From Dyella choica (GTDB lineage: Bacteria; Pseudomonadota; Gammaproteobacteria; Xanthomonadales; Rhodanobacteraceae), in contig NZ_RYYV01000006.1 in NCBI RefSeq assembly GCF_003977665.1, forward strand, positions 186,001-250,000: DNA of 64,000 nt, read 5' to 3'. A model generated the notes under the pieces. That model made no database searches. It was given only the letters and a program-made list of their open reading frames with translations, and was not told the DNA's origin. Made by a program: the position numbers and the translations under genes. Positions 40,369 through 49,786 of the stretch are shown here, one piece after another. The stretch's first letter is position 1. Each line of letters opens with the position of its first letter.

Positions 40369-43098
40369 ATGTCACATCGTAAGACCCTGCTCGCCGCGAG
40401 CATCATCGCCGGCCTTTGGTGCGTGTCGGGTGCGCTCTATGCACAAGACAACAGCCAGACCTCCAGCCAGGCCAATCAGCGCAACAGTGCGGAACAGGCC
40501 AACAAGGAGAAGATCAAGGAGCTGTCCACGATCACGGTCACCGGCATCCGCTCCAGCGCTGAGCTGTCGCTCGATACCAAGCGCGCGGACAACACCCACG
40601 TGGAAGTGGTTTCCGCCGAGGACATCGGCAAGCTGCCCGCCAAGAACGTGGCCGATACTCTGCAGCGCCTGCCGGGCGTGAACATCAGTTCCTCCAGCGC
40701 CAGCGAAGGTGCGTTTGACGAAGTGGATCGCGTGAGCCTGCGCGGCACCAATCCCAGCATGACGCAGACCACGATCAACGGTCACACCGTGGCGACCGGC
40801 GACTGGTTCGTGCTCAACCAGGTGCAGACCGTGGGCCGTAGCGTCAGCTTTTCGCTGCTGCCATCCGAAATCGTCAGCCAGGTGGTAGTGCACAAGACCT
40901 CCGAAGCCAGCCTGCTGGAAGGTGGCAGCGCCGGCTCGGTGGACATCATTACGCGCAAACCGCTCGAGTACGCCAAGCAGTTCACCGCCGAAGCCTCTGT
41001 TGGCGGCGTGTACGCCGACCTGCCCGGCAACGTCAAGCCGCAGTTCAGTGGCCTGTTCAACTACAAGAGCGCTGACAACACCTTCGGTGCGCTCGTCCAG
41101 GCGTTCTATGAAGAGCGCAGCCTGCAACGTGATGGCCAGGAAGTGGTAGGCGGTTACAACTCCATCCCGCTGAATGGTAAGACGTACTATTACCCGAACG
41201 AAATCGGCAACGCGCTGTTCACGCAGACGCGCAAGCGCGAAGGCGGCGCTTTCGATCTGGAATGGAAGCCGACCGACAACCTGACGCTGAACCTGGACGG
41301 CTTCTACTCCCAAATGAAGGCCGACAACTTCAACCGCAACTACATGTTGTGGACCAGCAATGCGCTCGGTGGTGGCGGTCAGCTGACCAACGTTCAAACC
41401 CAGGGCAACGTGATCACCGCCGGAAATATTGCAGGCGGTACCGGCGCTTATGGCGTATACGACCAGATCTCGCGACCCGGCGCCAAGTCCAAGACCAACT
41501 ACATCACCCTGACCGCGGATTGGAAAGTCAACGACAAGCTCAGCTTCAGGGGCGAAGTCGGCACCACGCACGGCTCCGGCGACAGCCCGCACCAGGACGT
41601 GATCGAACTGGGCGAAAACGTCGGCGGTTCCGGCAGCTGGTCGATGAACGGCCTGGGTACGCCGATCAACTGGAACGAAGGCCCGGTCAACAATAACCAG
41701 TCCACCATGGCGCCCTCGTTCGGCTGGATCTTCGGCGAGCAGGGCATCCACATGGTCGACAAGGAAACCTGGGTCAAGGGCGATGGCGAGCTCGACTTCG
41801 ACGGTCCGCTCTCCTCGGTGCAGTTCGGCGGGCGCTATGCCACCCATACCCGCGATAGCCTGCATGACATCGCACAGGGTCCGAACTTCGCCAGCGCCTG
41901 GCAGAATCCGGCGGCCTATCCGGGCGCATACTCCAACTACCCGAGCGACTTCGGCAGCCAGATCGGCGCGAACGTTCCCGGCAGCGTGTGGTACTTCACG
42001 CCCGCGCAGCTGGCGCAAATCGACGCGCAATTCGCCAATCGCAATCCGGTGACGCGCTTCTACTGGAACGACATCTACAAGGTGAAGGAAAAGGACACCG
42101 CGCTTTACGCTCAGGCGAATTTCGACGGTGACCGCTGGGGCGGCAATTTCGGCTTCCGCTACGTCCACACCGCCGAAACGATCAACGACGCCACCACCAA
42201 CCCCGATCCGACGGCTTCGTCGGCGGTCGGTCCGATCACCACCTCTGCATTTGGCCCGTACTACTGGAACACCATCCACCATTCGTACAACAAGGTGCTA
42301 CCCAGCGCGAACCTGAAGTTCGATCTCACCGATGACGTCATTGCCCGCTTCGCGGCGTCGCAGACCTTGACCCGTCCGGACTACTCGGCGCTGGCAGGCT
42401 CCGTGTCGCTGGATGACCTCACCCATACGGGTGCAGGCGGCAACCCAGGCCTGAAGCCGTTGGTGTCCACCAACTTCGATGCAGCCCTGGAATGGTATTT
42501 CGCGCCGCGCGGCCTGCTGTCGGGCAGCGTGTACGAAATGTCGCTGAGCAACTATGTGAACTTTGCGGATGTGCAGCGGGTGTACAAGGACATCCAGGCC
42601 TCGGGCAATGCCGGTCATGATGTGTTTGCCACCTACACCGTTACCGTGCCGAGCAACACCAATGGCAACGTCAAGGGTGTGGAGCTGACCTACGACCAGC
42701 CGATCGGCAAGAACTGGGGCGTGGAGACGAACTACACCTACGCCAACGCCCGCGCATCCGGCGGTGCGCCGCTGCAGGGCACTTCAAAGAACACCTTCAA
42801 CGCCTCGGTGTACTTCGAGAATGACCTGTTCAATGCACGCCTGGCCTACACCTATCGCTCGTCGTTCTACGACACGGTCAGCCACGGTGCGAACTACTTC
42901 CAGGCCGGTGTAGGCAACCTTGCGTTCTCGGCCGGCTACAAGATCAACGACTGGATGTCGGTGACCTTCGATGCGATGAACCTCAACAACCCGAAGTGGC
43001 GCTACTACTACCAGGACAACAACACCTTCGGTAAGCAGCCGTATGCGTTCTACGTGAACGGCCGCCAGTACTACTTCAATTTGCGCTTCAAGTTCTAG
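40369..43098 (+). CDS. TonB-dependent receptor of the nag cluster (TonB-Xanth-Caul type)
   Basis: A 909-residue outer-membrane receptor. Signal peptide TLLAASIIAGLWCVSGALYA; TonB box region STITVTGIRSS; plug with VEVVSAEDIGKLPAKNVADT, LQRLPGVNISSSSASEGAFD and the NGHTVATGDW element typical of the TonB-Xanth-Caul subfamily. The barrel ends YYFNLRFKF. Receptors of this subfamily accompany carbohydrate loci in xanthomonads. Its position after glucokinase and before a GH20 hexosaminidase suggests uptake of GlcNAc or chito-oligosaccharides. The RBS GAGGGGAGGAAG lies just before the ATG. Confidence 0.9.
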   Translation: MSHRKTLLAASIIAGLWCVSGALYAQDNSQTSSQANQRNSAEQANKEKIKELSTITVTGIRSSAELSLDTKRADNTHVEVVSAEDIGKLPAKNVADTLQRLPGVNISSSSASEGAFDEVDRVSLRGTNPSMTQTTINGHTVATGDWFVLNQVQTVGRSVSFSLLPSEIVSQVVVHKTSEASLLEGGSAGSVDIITRKPLEYAKQFTAEASVGGVYADLPGNVKPQFSGLFNYKSADNTFGALVQAFYEERSLQRDGQEVVGGYNSIPLNGKTYYYPNEIGNALFTQTRKREGGAFDLEWKPTDNLTLNLDGFYSQMKADNFNRNYMLWTSNALGGGGQLTNVQTQGNVITAGNIAGGTGAYGVYDQISRPGAKSKTNYITLTADWKVNDKLSFRGEVGTTHGSGDSPHQDVIELGENVGGSGSWSMNGLGTPINWNEGPVNNNQSTMAPSFGWIFGEQGIHMVDKETWVKGDGELDFDGPLSSVQFGGRYATHTRDSLHDIAQGPNFASAWQNPAAYPGAYSNYPSDFGSQIGANVPGSVWYFTPAQLAQIDAQFANRNPVTRFYWNDIYKVKEKDTALYAQANFDGDRWGGNFGFRYVHTAETINDATTNPDPTASSAVGPITTSAFGPYYWNTIHHSYNKVLPSANLKFDLTDDVIARFAASQTLTRPDYSALAGSVSLDDLTHTGAGGNPGLKPLVSTNFDAALEWYFAPRGLLSGSVYEMSLSNYVNFADVQRVYKDIQASGNAGHDVFATYTVTVPSNTNGNVKGVELTYDQPIGKNWGVETNYTYANARASGGAPLQGTSKNTFNASVYFENDLFNARLAYTYRSSFYDTVSHGANYFQAGVGNLAFSAGYKINDWMSVTFDAMNLNNPKWRYYYQDNNTFGKQPYAFYVNGRQYYFNLRFKF

Positions 43099-43115
43099 GC
43101 TTGCTTCCCCGCCAA

Positions 43116-43149
43116 GGACCTGGTGATGTCTTGCCAGGTCCGCTTTTTT
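43116..43149 (+). terminator. Intrinsic terminator after the nag TonB receptor
   Basis: GGACCTGG and CCAGGTCC form an 8-bp stem around a 10-nt loop, followed by GCTTTTTT. It lies 18 bases after the stop. Confidence 0.88.
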
Positions 43150-43218
43150 GGGAAAAGGCTTGCTGACACCTGCTTGCAACGCCGCTACCCCGGCGTTGCA
43201 AACTTGCCTCGGGGGAAC

Positions 43219-43281
43219 GTAGGCTGGGATGAAATCCCAGCATCGCCGTCTGCACGAAGCTGGGATTTCATCCCAGCCTAC
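43219..43281. repeat. GTAG-type REP doublet (short-stem form)
   Basis: GTAGGCTGGGATGAAATCCC and its inverted partner GGGATTTCATCCCAGCCTAC, almost perfectly symmetrical, with the spacer AGCATCGCCGTCTGCACGA. It lies between the terminator and the hexosaminidase gene. Confidence 0.94.
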
Positions 43282-43355
43282 GAGTCAGATGCATGGGGGT
43301 GGTGCAAGGGGCCCTCATGAAGGAGCCGCGTCACTCCCGACCAACAGGAAACCGC

Positions 43356-45647
43356 ATGCGAATCGCCGCTTCACTGCTTTGCCTAGCCTTAGCTGGCCTC
43401 GTCCACGCCGCTCCGGTATCGCTGATCCCACTACCCGCGCAGCTGCAGCAGGCAAAAGGCTCGTTCAAGGTCGATAGCAGCACTTCCATCGTCGTGCCGG
43501 CGAATGACCCTGCAGCGCATGCCTCTGCGCAGTATCTCGCCGATCTCGTCGCGCGCACCCGCGGCTTGCATCTTGGCGTAAAGGAAGGCACGACAGGCCA
43601 GGCCATCGTCTTTCAGCGCAATCCCAAGCTGGCGCGCGCCGAATGCTATACCCTCGATGTCAGCCCAACGGGCATTCGTATCGAGGCCCGCGACGATGCC
43701 GGCCTGTTCCATGGCGCAGTCACGTTGTACCAACTGCTGACGCCAAACGCGCGACAGGGCGAAGAGCAGGTTCCAGCGCTGCACATCAGTGACTGGCCTC
43801 GCTTCGCCTGGCGTGGCGTGATGCTGGATTCCGCCCGTCATTTTCAGACCGCCGACGAAGTGAAGCTGCTGCTTGACCAGATGGCGCAGCACAAGCTCAA
43901 TGTGCTGCATTGGCATCTCACCGACGACCAGGGCTGGCGCATCGAAATAAAGCGCCACCCGGAACTCACGAGCATCGGCGCGTGGCGCACCCCGCCCGAT
44001 GCCGGTCTTGATGGCGAGCCGCAGCGCTACGGCGGCTTCTATACGCAAGAGCAGATTCGTGACGTGGTGGCGTATGCAGCCGCCCGCCACATTACCGTGA
44101 TGCCCGAAATAGACATGCCTGGGCATGCGCAAGCCGCGGTGGCTGCGTATCCGGAACTCGGTGTCACTGGCAAGCGCCCGCCGGTATCGGCCGACTGGGG
44201 CGTGAATCCCTACCTCTACAACGTCGACGACGCGAGCTTCCAGTTCATCGACGACGTGCTGGACGAAGTGATGGCGCTGTTCCCTTCGCATTACATCCAT
44301 GTGGGGGGCGACGAAGCGATCAAAGACCAATGGAAGGCATCGCCGGCCATCCAGGCGAAGATCCGCGCGCTGCACCTGAAAGACGAGGACGCTCTGCAGG
44401 GCTGGTTCATCGGCCGCGTCGGCAGCTACCTGTCCGCACATGGGCGGCGGCTGATCGGCTGGGATGAAATCCTTGACGGTGGCGTGCCGGCCGATGCCAC
44501 CGTGATGTCTTGGCGCGGTACCGACGGCGCCATCAAGGCAGCCAGGCTGGGGCACGACGTGGTGATGTCGCCGGCACCGGACTTGTACCTGGACAGCCTG
44601 CAAAGCCTTCTGCCCGATGAAACGGCCGGACGCGACCCGGCGCGCAGCCTGGAAGACGTCTATCGCTTCAATCCCGTTCCTTCGCTGCTGACCGCGACGC
44701 AGGCCGCCCACGTGCTGGGCGCGCAGGCAAACGCATGGACCGAGCACATGCCAAGCATGCGGCATGTGGAGCACGCCGCCTTCCCGCGCCTGGATGCATT
44801 GAGCGAGGTCGTGTGGTCGCCAGCCGCCACACACGATTGGAAAGGCTTTCTTGCGCGGCTACCGGCACAGTTCCAGCGTTATGCGGCACAGCAAGTCGAC
44901 TACGCCGACAGCGCGTTTGCACCAGTCATTCAGATCGATGCCGACGTCGCGTTGAAGAGCGACAAAGCCTTGGTGACGCTCTCCAACCAGGCGGGATATG
45001 GCGCCATCCATTACACGACCGATGGCAGCAGTCCTGATAGTCATGCGCCGCTTTACAGCAAGCCCTTTGCCTTGGCCTGGCCCGCCACGATCAGGGCGTC
45101 GGTCTATGCCGACGACGGCAGCATGCTTGCTGGCATGCGCACACGCGTGATCGACCGCGAGCATTTGCTTTCGCGCGCGGGTGTCGAGCTTGCCAATTGT
45201 GCCGGCAGCGATTTTCGCCTGCGCGTACAACCCATGCCGGATGCCACCAGCATGGCGCCGGTATACGCCATCAATGTCTTCGACGCCTGCCAGCAGTATC
45301 CGGCCGCTCCCTTGGACGGCATCGCTTCGATTCATGTCGAGGTGGCACGATTGGAGCGCAACTACGCACTCGCGCATGATGCCAGGCTGGTGGTATCGCG
45401 CCCGCACGCTACGCCGCACGGCGAGCTGGTCGCCCATCTGGATCGTTGCGACGGACCGATAGTTGCGACCGCACTTCTGCCCGATCCAGCGATCGGTGCC
45501 AGGCACTTCGGTCTCGATGCCGTATTTTCGCCACAACAGGGCAAGCACACGTTGTGCCTGCTGTTCACTGCGCCGACGGATGGCCCGCTGTACGCCTTTG
45601 ACCGCGTATCGTTGGTTCCTTCCGGTTCGGACAACAGCAAACGGTGA
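43356..45647 (+). CDS. Beta-N-acetylhexosaminidase, GH20
   Basis: A 763-residue secreted enzyme with signal peptide MRIAASLLCLALAGLVHA. An N-terminal GH20b domain (about 20-145) precedes the TIM barrel (about 148-480) with RGVMLDSARHFQTADEVK, NVLHWHLTDDQGWRIEIK, MPEIDMPGHAQAAVAAYPEL and the catalytic pair D319-E320 in HVGGDEAIKDQW. A chitobiase-like C-terminal domain (about 545-605, LVTLSNQAGYGAIHYTTDGS) and a beta-rich end follow. It releases terminal GlcNAc from chito-oligosaccharides or glycans in the periplasm, feeding the nag genes. The ATG at 43356 follows AGGAAA; earlier in-frame starts lack a signal peptide. Confidence 0.93.
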   Translation: MRIAASLLCLALAGLVHAAPVSLIPLPAQLQQAKGSFKVDSSTSIVVPANDPAAHASAQYLADLVARTRGLHLGVKEGTTGQAIVFQRNPKLARAECYTLDVSPTGIRIEARDDAGLFHGAVTLYQLLTPNARQGEEQVPALHISDWPRFAWRGVMLDSARHFQTADEVKLLLDQMAQHKLNVLHWHLTDDQGWRIEIKRHPELTSIGAWRTPPDAGLDGEPQRYGGFYTQEQIRDVVAYAAARHITVMPEIDMPGHAQAAVAAYPELGVTGKRPPVSADWGVNPYLYNVDDASFQFIDDVLDEVMALFPSHYIHVGGDEAIKDQWKASPAIQAKIRALHLKDEDALQGWFIGRVGSYLSAHGRRLIGWDEILDGGVPADATVMSWRGTDGAIKAARLGHDVVMSPAPDLYLDSLQSLLPDETAGRDPARSLEDVYRFNPVPSLLTATQAAHVLGAQANAWTEHMPSMRHVEHAAFPRLDALSEVVWSPAATHDWKGFLARLPAQFQRYAAQQVDYADSAFAPVIQIDADVALKSDKALVTLSNQAGYGAIHYTTDGSSPDSHAPLYSKPFALAWPATIRASVYADDGSMLAGMRTRVIDREHLLSRAGVELANCAGSDFRLRVQPMPDATSMAPVYAINVFDACQQYPAAPLDGIASIHVEVARLERNYALAHDARLVVSRPHATPHGELVAHLDRCDGPIVATALLPDPAIGARHFGLDAVFSPQQGKHTLCLLFTAPTDGPLYAFDRVSLVPSGSDNSKR

Positions 45648-45713
45648 GCCGACGAGGAGAGCCGAGGCAGCCATGAAATGCTCCTTTCCCGGCTGTCGTA
45701 TCACCGAATCGGC

Positions 45714-45781
45714 GTAGGCTGGGATGACAATCCCAGCTTTCTTGGCGCGGTCCCGATGCTGGGATTGCCATCCCAGCCTAC
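45714..45781. repeat. GTAG-type REP doublet
   Basis: GTAGGCTGGGATGACAATCC on the left and GGGATTGCCATCCCAGCCTAC on the right, in the gap between the hexosaminidase gene and the convergent Mig-14-like gene. It is placed as a boundary between converging transcripts. Confidence 0.94.
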
Positions 45782-45798
45782 GTGGCAATGTCGGCAAA

Positions 45799-46734
45799 CT
45801 AGGGTAGCCAGTATCCAGTCAGCCCTCGCGTTACGCGATGGCACCACTGGTCCTTGTATTCGGTATTGGCCTTGCCGTAGCTGTAAATGAGCTGTTTGCC
45901 GGTTTGCCGGCTTTCTTCGCAGGCGTTACAGCCGTTTATATAGGAAAGCAATGAGCCTGGGCTGAGGTTCTTGAGCGTCTTCACCACTCCGCCGTTGACG
46001 TAGTCAATGCAGATCGTACGGCGAGTATCGGCGCGGTAATTGATTTGAATGGCGATGGGATGATCGTCCAGCCACAAAATCTTGCCGAACAGGAATTTCT
46101 TCAGCGCCGAAAACGTATGGCCGAGCATTGCGGCGCCCTGTGGTGGTCGATCCCAGCGCTGTTGAAACAGGTCGACGTAGATGGCGGCGATTTCTTCGCC
46201 ACTGAATGCCTGGATATCGCGCGCGATCCCGCCCTGTCGCTTGAATCGGCGTTCCTTGATCTGGTATTCCTTTTTGCCGGCCTCAAGCTCGTCGGGCAAT
46301 TGCTTGAGGATGGCCATCTGCTTGCGCTTCATGAACAACGCGCCGGCGATTTGCGGCTGCTGCAGGCTCAGCAGGTATTTCGCCTTGTAAAGCACATGGC
46401 ACTTCGATTGCGGGTCGATCGGCAGATGGATCACCGGATAGCCAAAATCTTCCTTGCGATCCAGCTGGTGGGCATGCAGGGCCGAGTGGTCGCCCGCCAC
46501 GAACGCACCCCAAACCGGCACGGCCCCCACACACTGCCCATTCTTGAAATAACCGCGATAACGAACTTTGACGTTATGCGTTGCTTCAAAGTAATTCAGA
46601 ACTTCCGGATGAACGATAAAGCTGCCGCCCCACTCACGGTAGCAATGCGCGTATTCCTCGGCGCTGATTTGGCGGGTGTTCAACGAGCGAAGGCCGGATC
46701 CAAAGCGGGTAAGCAGTAAGGTCTCGCTGGCCAT
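45799..46734 (-). CDS. Mig-14-like protein
   Basis: A 311-residue protein resembling Mig-14, an inner-membrane-associated protein of Salmonella linked to antimicrobial-peptide resistance. Recognisable segments: EEYAHCYREWGGSFIVHPEV, RYRGYFKNGQCVGAVPVWG, AKYLLSLQQPQIAGALFMKR, LFQQRWDRPPQGAAMLGHTF, DYVNGGVVKTLKNLSPGSLL and SYGKANTEYKDQWCHRVTRG. The fold is GNAT/FemAB-like. The gene is AT-richer than its neighbours, so transfer is likely. It stands alone and converges on the hexosaminidase gene across a repeat. Biochemical activity is unknown. Confidence 0.78.
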   Translation of the reverse strand: MASETLLLTRFGSGLRSLNTRQISAEEYAHCYREWGGSFIVHPEVLNYFEATHNVKVRYRGYFKNGQCVGAVPVWGAFVAGDHSALHAHQLDRKEDFGYPVIHLPIDPQSKCHVLYKAKYLLSLQQPQIAGALFMKRKQMAILKQLPDELEAGKKEYQIKERRFKRQGGIARDIQAFSGEEIAAIYVDLFQQRWDRPPQGAAMLGHTFSALKKFLFGKILWLDDHPIAIQINYRADTRRTICIDYVNGGVVKTLKNLSPGSLLSYINGCNACEESRQTGKQLIYSYGKANTEYKDQWCHRVTRGLTGYWLP

Positions 46735-47155
46735 GTGCGATATCTTTGCAGGTCAAAAGAGCGCGAATGCCGTTGCAGAAGGCAGCGCTTGGAAGCGAAT
46801 TTCGCCGGATGCGCTGGCTTGATCAACGTCGTCATGACGCGAAACCGTTATGTTACGGCGCAATAGGTAGCAGGTCCAGCTTAGGGGCATTTCTCCATAC
46901 CTTTGTCGTGAAGGTTTGGCCTCATGCGTTGCAGGCAAGCAGTCCATGCGCATGCCATCGACGATATCCCCAGGCGAACGCCTTCGTCATGGATTGTTCG
47001 CGGATCCTTGATGCCCCTTTCAGGGATGGTGGACGAAGCTATCTTCGACGCAGGGTGACGTCTCGGATGGGTACCAGCAACGCCCGGCGTGGGGGCGCAT
47101 GCCTGGGTGGCGTAGCTGTGGTGGTTTCTTTAGTCCTTTGAAGCGAGGAAACGAC
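46735..47155. other. Intergenic region upstream of the first EXORDIUM-like gene
   Basis: About 420 bases without a convincing gene; a 131-codon frame runs through but has no RBS and no protein-like pattern. The final 130 bases resemble the leader of the second EXORDIUM-like gene (shared CAACGCCCGG-like block, TTCTTTxGTCCTTTGAAxCG and AGGAAACGACATG), so the promoter region was duplicated with the gene. It probably also holds the Mig-14 promoter. Confidence 0.6.
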
Positions 47156-48232
47156 ATGTCCGCTCTTTTGAAGCACGGTAAGGTCATCGCTTTTTCATCC
47201 CTGGTGGCCGCACTGTCCGGTGCTGCGCTGGCGGCGGGGCAGTCGTCGCTACAGGTGAATCCCTATTCGCCTTCCTACGGCCACCAATACCGTCATGGGG
47301 TGATCCCCACCATGGAGACCTGGCATGTCATGCAGGCCTATGAGTCAGCTTCCAATCGCCTCAAAGTGACAAGAAAGACCCTGTTTTACGGCGGCGGTAC
47401 GAATGATTCGGGCATCGCCAATGCCGGCGTCACCAGCGGACCTGAGAAGGTCTATCTGGTGTTCTACGGCTCGCAGTGGGGCACGCAGCACTCCAGTGGC
47501 GGACGGGTGACGTTTTCCAACGATCCGGTGAATGCGGCGCCCTATCTGCAGAATCTGTTCCTGGGCCTGGGCACGGGTGAAGGCTGGTCCACGGTGATGA
47601 CGCAATATTGCGATGGCGCTGCGGCCATGGCGGGCTCGGCTAGCTGCCCCAAAAACGCGAATTTCGTACCGTATCCGGCCGGTGGGACGGTGTTGGCCGG
47701 TGTGTGGTACGACAATAGCGCGGCATCGCCGCAGCAGGCTACGGTGGCGCAATTGGCGCAAGAAGCGCTCAATGCGGCCGCGCACTTCGGCAATACGACC
47801 GCTGCGTCCAACCGCTATGCGCAATACGTGATCCTGTCGGCGACCGGAACCAATCCCGACGGGTTCAATGCGGGAGCCAATTTCTGCGCCTGGCATGACT
47901 ACACGACGTCTACGGCTGGGAATGTGGCGTATACCAATATGCCCTACGTTTACGATGCGGGCGCAAGCTGTGGACAGAATTTCGTCAACGCAGGCGTAGG
48001 CGGCGTCGACGACGGCTTTTCGATCGTGGAAGGCCACGAATATGCCGAGACAATCACGGATCAATTCCCCTCCTTCGGCTGGGTGACCAAGCGCGGCAGT
48101 GAAACCGGTGACGTCTGCGCTTGGATCAGTTCGGGCCAGGGTGCGGCAGGCAACGTGGCGATGAAGACCGGGGTTTTTGCAATGCAAAGCACCTATTCGA
48201 ACAACAATGGCGCCTGTGAGTTGACGCTTTAG
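47156..48232 (+). CDS. Secreted EXORDIUM/PHI-1-like protein with HEYAE motif, copy 1
   Basis: A 358-residue secreted protein (signal peptide VIAFSSLVAALSGAALA). Segments such as VYLVFYGSQWG, AQYVILSATGTNPDGFN, NFCAWHDYTT, MPYVYDAGASCGQNFV and the conserved core FSIVEGHEYAETITDQFPSF (H294-E-Y-A-E298), then SETGDVCAWIS, follow the order seen in plant EXORDIUM/phosphate-induced protein 1: YxxWYG, then VLTS, FCxxxCGxH, SVIxHExAExxTxP, and ExxDxC. The HExAE motif suggests metal binding or a peptidase-like fold. Activity is not established. The start follows GAGGAAACGAC. A second copy lies next downstream. Confidence 0.7.
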   Translation: MSALLKHGKVIAFSSLVAALSGAALAAGQSSLQVNPYSPSYGHQYRHGVIPTMETWHVMQAYESASNRLKVTRKTLFYGGGTNDSGIANAGVTSGPEKVYLVFYGSQWGTQHSSGGRVTFSNDPVNAAPYLQNLFLGLGTGEGWSTVMTQYCDGAAAMAGSASCPKNANFVPYPAGGTVLAGVWYDNSAASPQQATVAQLAQEALNAAAHFGNTTAASNRYAQYVILSATGTNPDGFNAGANFCAWHDYTTSTAGNVAYTNMPYVYDAGASCGQNFVNAGVGGVDDGFSIVEGHEYAETITDQFPSFGWVTKRGSETGDVCAWISSGQGAAGNVAMKTGVFAMQSTYSNNNGACELTL

Positions 48233-48596
48233 CGCGTGCATCGATCGCTCCGCCAGCCATGCCATGCACAATGCGTTGAAGGAAGCGCTGAGCTAAGCAT
48301 TGGCGAGTCATTCAAACGTTTGTACTCGGTCTGCGTTCCCGGGTAACGGACGGTTGTCTTTGCCGAAATCTTCCGTTACGTTCCGCAAGTTCGCCACTGG
48401 GAGGGGGTGAATGGCTTCGTCATGAAATTACGCCGGATGCTTCATCTCATTTTCAAATGCGTTCGACGAAGCCTTCTTCAAAGCAGGATGTCGTGCAGTA
48501 CGTCCCGATTGGTGTCATGAACGCCCGGTGCGGCGATGCATGCTTCAGCGACATGGCCGCTGCGGGTTCTTTCGTCCTTTGAAACGAGGAAACGAC
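48233..48596. other. Intergenic region between the two EXORDIUM-like genes
   Basis: About 360 bases without an ORF. The last 130 bases repeat the leader of copy 1. No terminator hairpin with a T-run is seen after copy 1. Confidence 0.55.
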
Positions 48597-49673
48597 ATGT
48601 TCGCTTTTTCGAAGTACGGCAAGACCATCGCTTTTTCATCGCTGATCGCCGCGCTATCCGGGGTTGCGATCGCGGCCGGCCAGTCGCCGCTGCAGGAGAA
48701 TCCCTATTCGCCTGCTTTCGGCCACGCCTATCGCCATGGTGTGATCCCCACCATGGAAACCTGGCATGTGATGCAGTCTTACGAGTCGGCTGCCGGCTCG
48801 CTCAGGGTATCGACGAAGACGTTGTATTACAGCGGCGGTACGACGGATTCCGGCTTCGTCAATGCTGCCGTCACCAGTGGACCTGAAAAGGTGTATCTGG
48901 TGTTCTACGGCTCGCAATGGGGCACACAGGGATCCAGTGGCGGCCAGGTGACATTCTCCAACGATCCGGCCAATGCCGCGCCGTACCTGCAAAACCTGTT
49001 CCTCGGCCTGGGCACGGGCGAGGGCTGGTCCACGGTGATGACGCAATATTGCGACGGTCCGGCGGCCGTGAAAGGCTCGACCTCCTGCCCGAGCAGCGCA
49101 AACTTCATCCCGTACCCCGGCGGCGGAACGGTGCTGGCGGGTGTGTGGTACGACAATAGCGCGCCATCGCCGCAGCAGGCGACGACAGCTCAGTTGACGC
49201 AGGAGGCGCTCAATGCGGCCGCACACTTCGGCAATACGACGGCTGCGTCCAATCGCTATGTGCAATACGTGATCCTGTCGCCGACCGGAACCAATCCGGA
49301 CGGGTTCAATGCAGGGGCCAATTTCTGTGCCTGGCACAACTACACGACGTCATCGTCTGGGGATATCGCGTACACCAATATGCCTTACGTCTACGATGCC
49401 GGATCCAGTTGCGGGAAGAATTTCGTCAATGCGGGTACGGCGGGCGTCGCCGACGGCTTTTCCATCGTGGAGGGCCATGAGTATGCCGAAACCCTCACGG
49501 ATCAGTTTCCGTCGACTGGCTGGGTGACCAAACGCGGTAGCGAAACCGGTGACGTCTGCGCGTGGATCAGTACGGGCCAAGGGGCGTCGGGGAACGTGAC
49601 GATGAAAACAGGCGTCTTTGCGATGCAAAGTACCTATTCGGACAAGAACAACGCCTGTGAGTTGACGCTTTAA
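48597..49673 (+). CDS. Secreted EXORDIUM/PHI-1-like protein with HEYAE motif, copy 2
   Basis: A 358-residue tandem paralogue of the preceding protein, very similar throughout and equal in length. All motif residues are kept: VYLVFYGSQWG, VQYVILSPTGTNPDGFN, NFCAWHNYTT, SIVEGHEYAETLTDQFPS and ETGDVCAWIST. Signal peptide TIAFSSLIAALSGVAIA. The RBS and 5' leader are duplicated too, so both copies are probably expressed in the same way. The high similarity suggests a recent duplication, with differences spread over the protein. A perfect hairpin follows the stop. Function as for copy 1 is not known. Confidence 0.7.
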   Translation: MFAFSKYGKTIAFSSLIAALSGVAIAAGQSPLQENPYSPAFGHAYRHGVIPTMETWHVMQSYESAAGSLRVSTKTLYYSGGTTDSGFVNAAVTSGPEKVYLVFYGSQWGTQGSSGGQVTFSNDPANAAPYLQNLFLGLGTGEGWSTVMTQYCDGPAAVKGSTSCPSSANFIPYPGGGTVLAGVWYDNSAPSPQQATTAQLTQEALNAAAHFGNTTAASNRYVQYVILSPTGTNPDGFNAGANFCAWHNYTTSSSGDIAYTNMPYVYDAGSSCGKNFVNAGTAGVADGFSIVEGHEYAETLTDQFPSTGWVTKRGSETGDVCAWISTGQGASGNVTMKTGVFAMQSTYSDKNNACELTL

Positions 49674-49688
49674 GCCTGGCGGGTATCT

Positions 49689-49718
49689 GTTCCCTCCCCT
49701 GCAAGCAGGGGAGGGAAC
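49689..49718. terminator. Bidirectional hairpin between convergent genes
   Basis: GTTCCCTCCCCTGC-AA-GCAGGGGAGGGAAC: a perfect 14-bp inverted repeat 16 bases after the second EXORDIUM-like gene, facing the end of the papain-like gene. There is no T-run on either side. Confidence 0.7.
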
Positions 49719-49786
49719 TACCCATCATGAAACTGAGATACCTGGCTAATCAGGTCCCGCAGGGAGAGGGGCTCAAGCCATGCGAC

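Noticed and set aside
40372-42282. 636-codon open frame antisense to the nag TonB receptor
   Set aside because: It is antisense to a receptor with signal peptide, plug and barrel end all visible.
46746-47141. 131-codon frame before the EXORDIUM-like genes
   Set aside because: No RBS, no hydrophobic or domain pattern, and it runs into the duplicated promoter leader.
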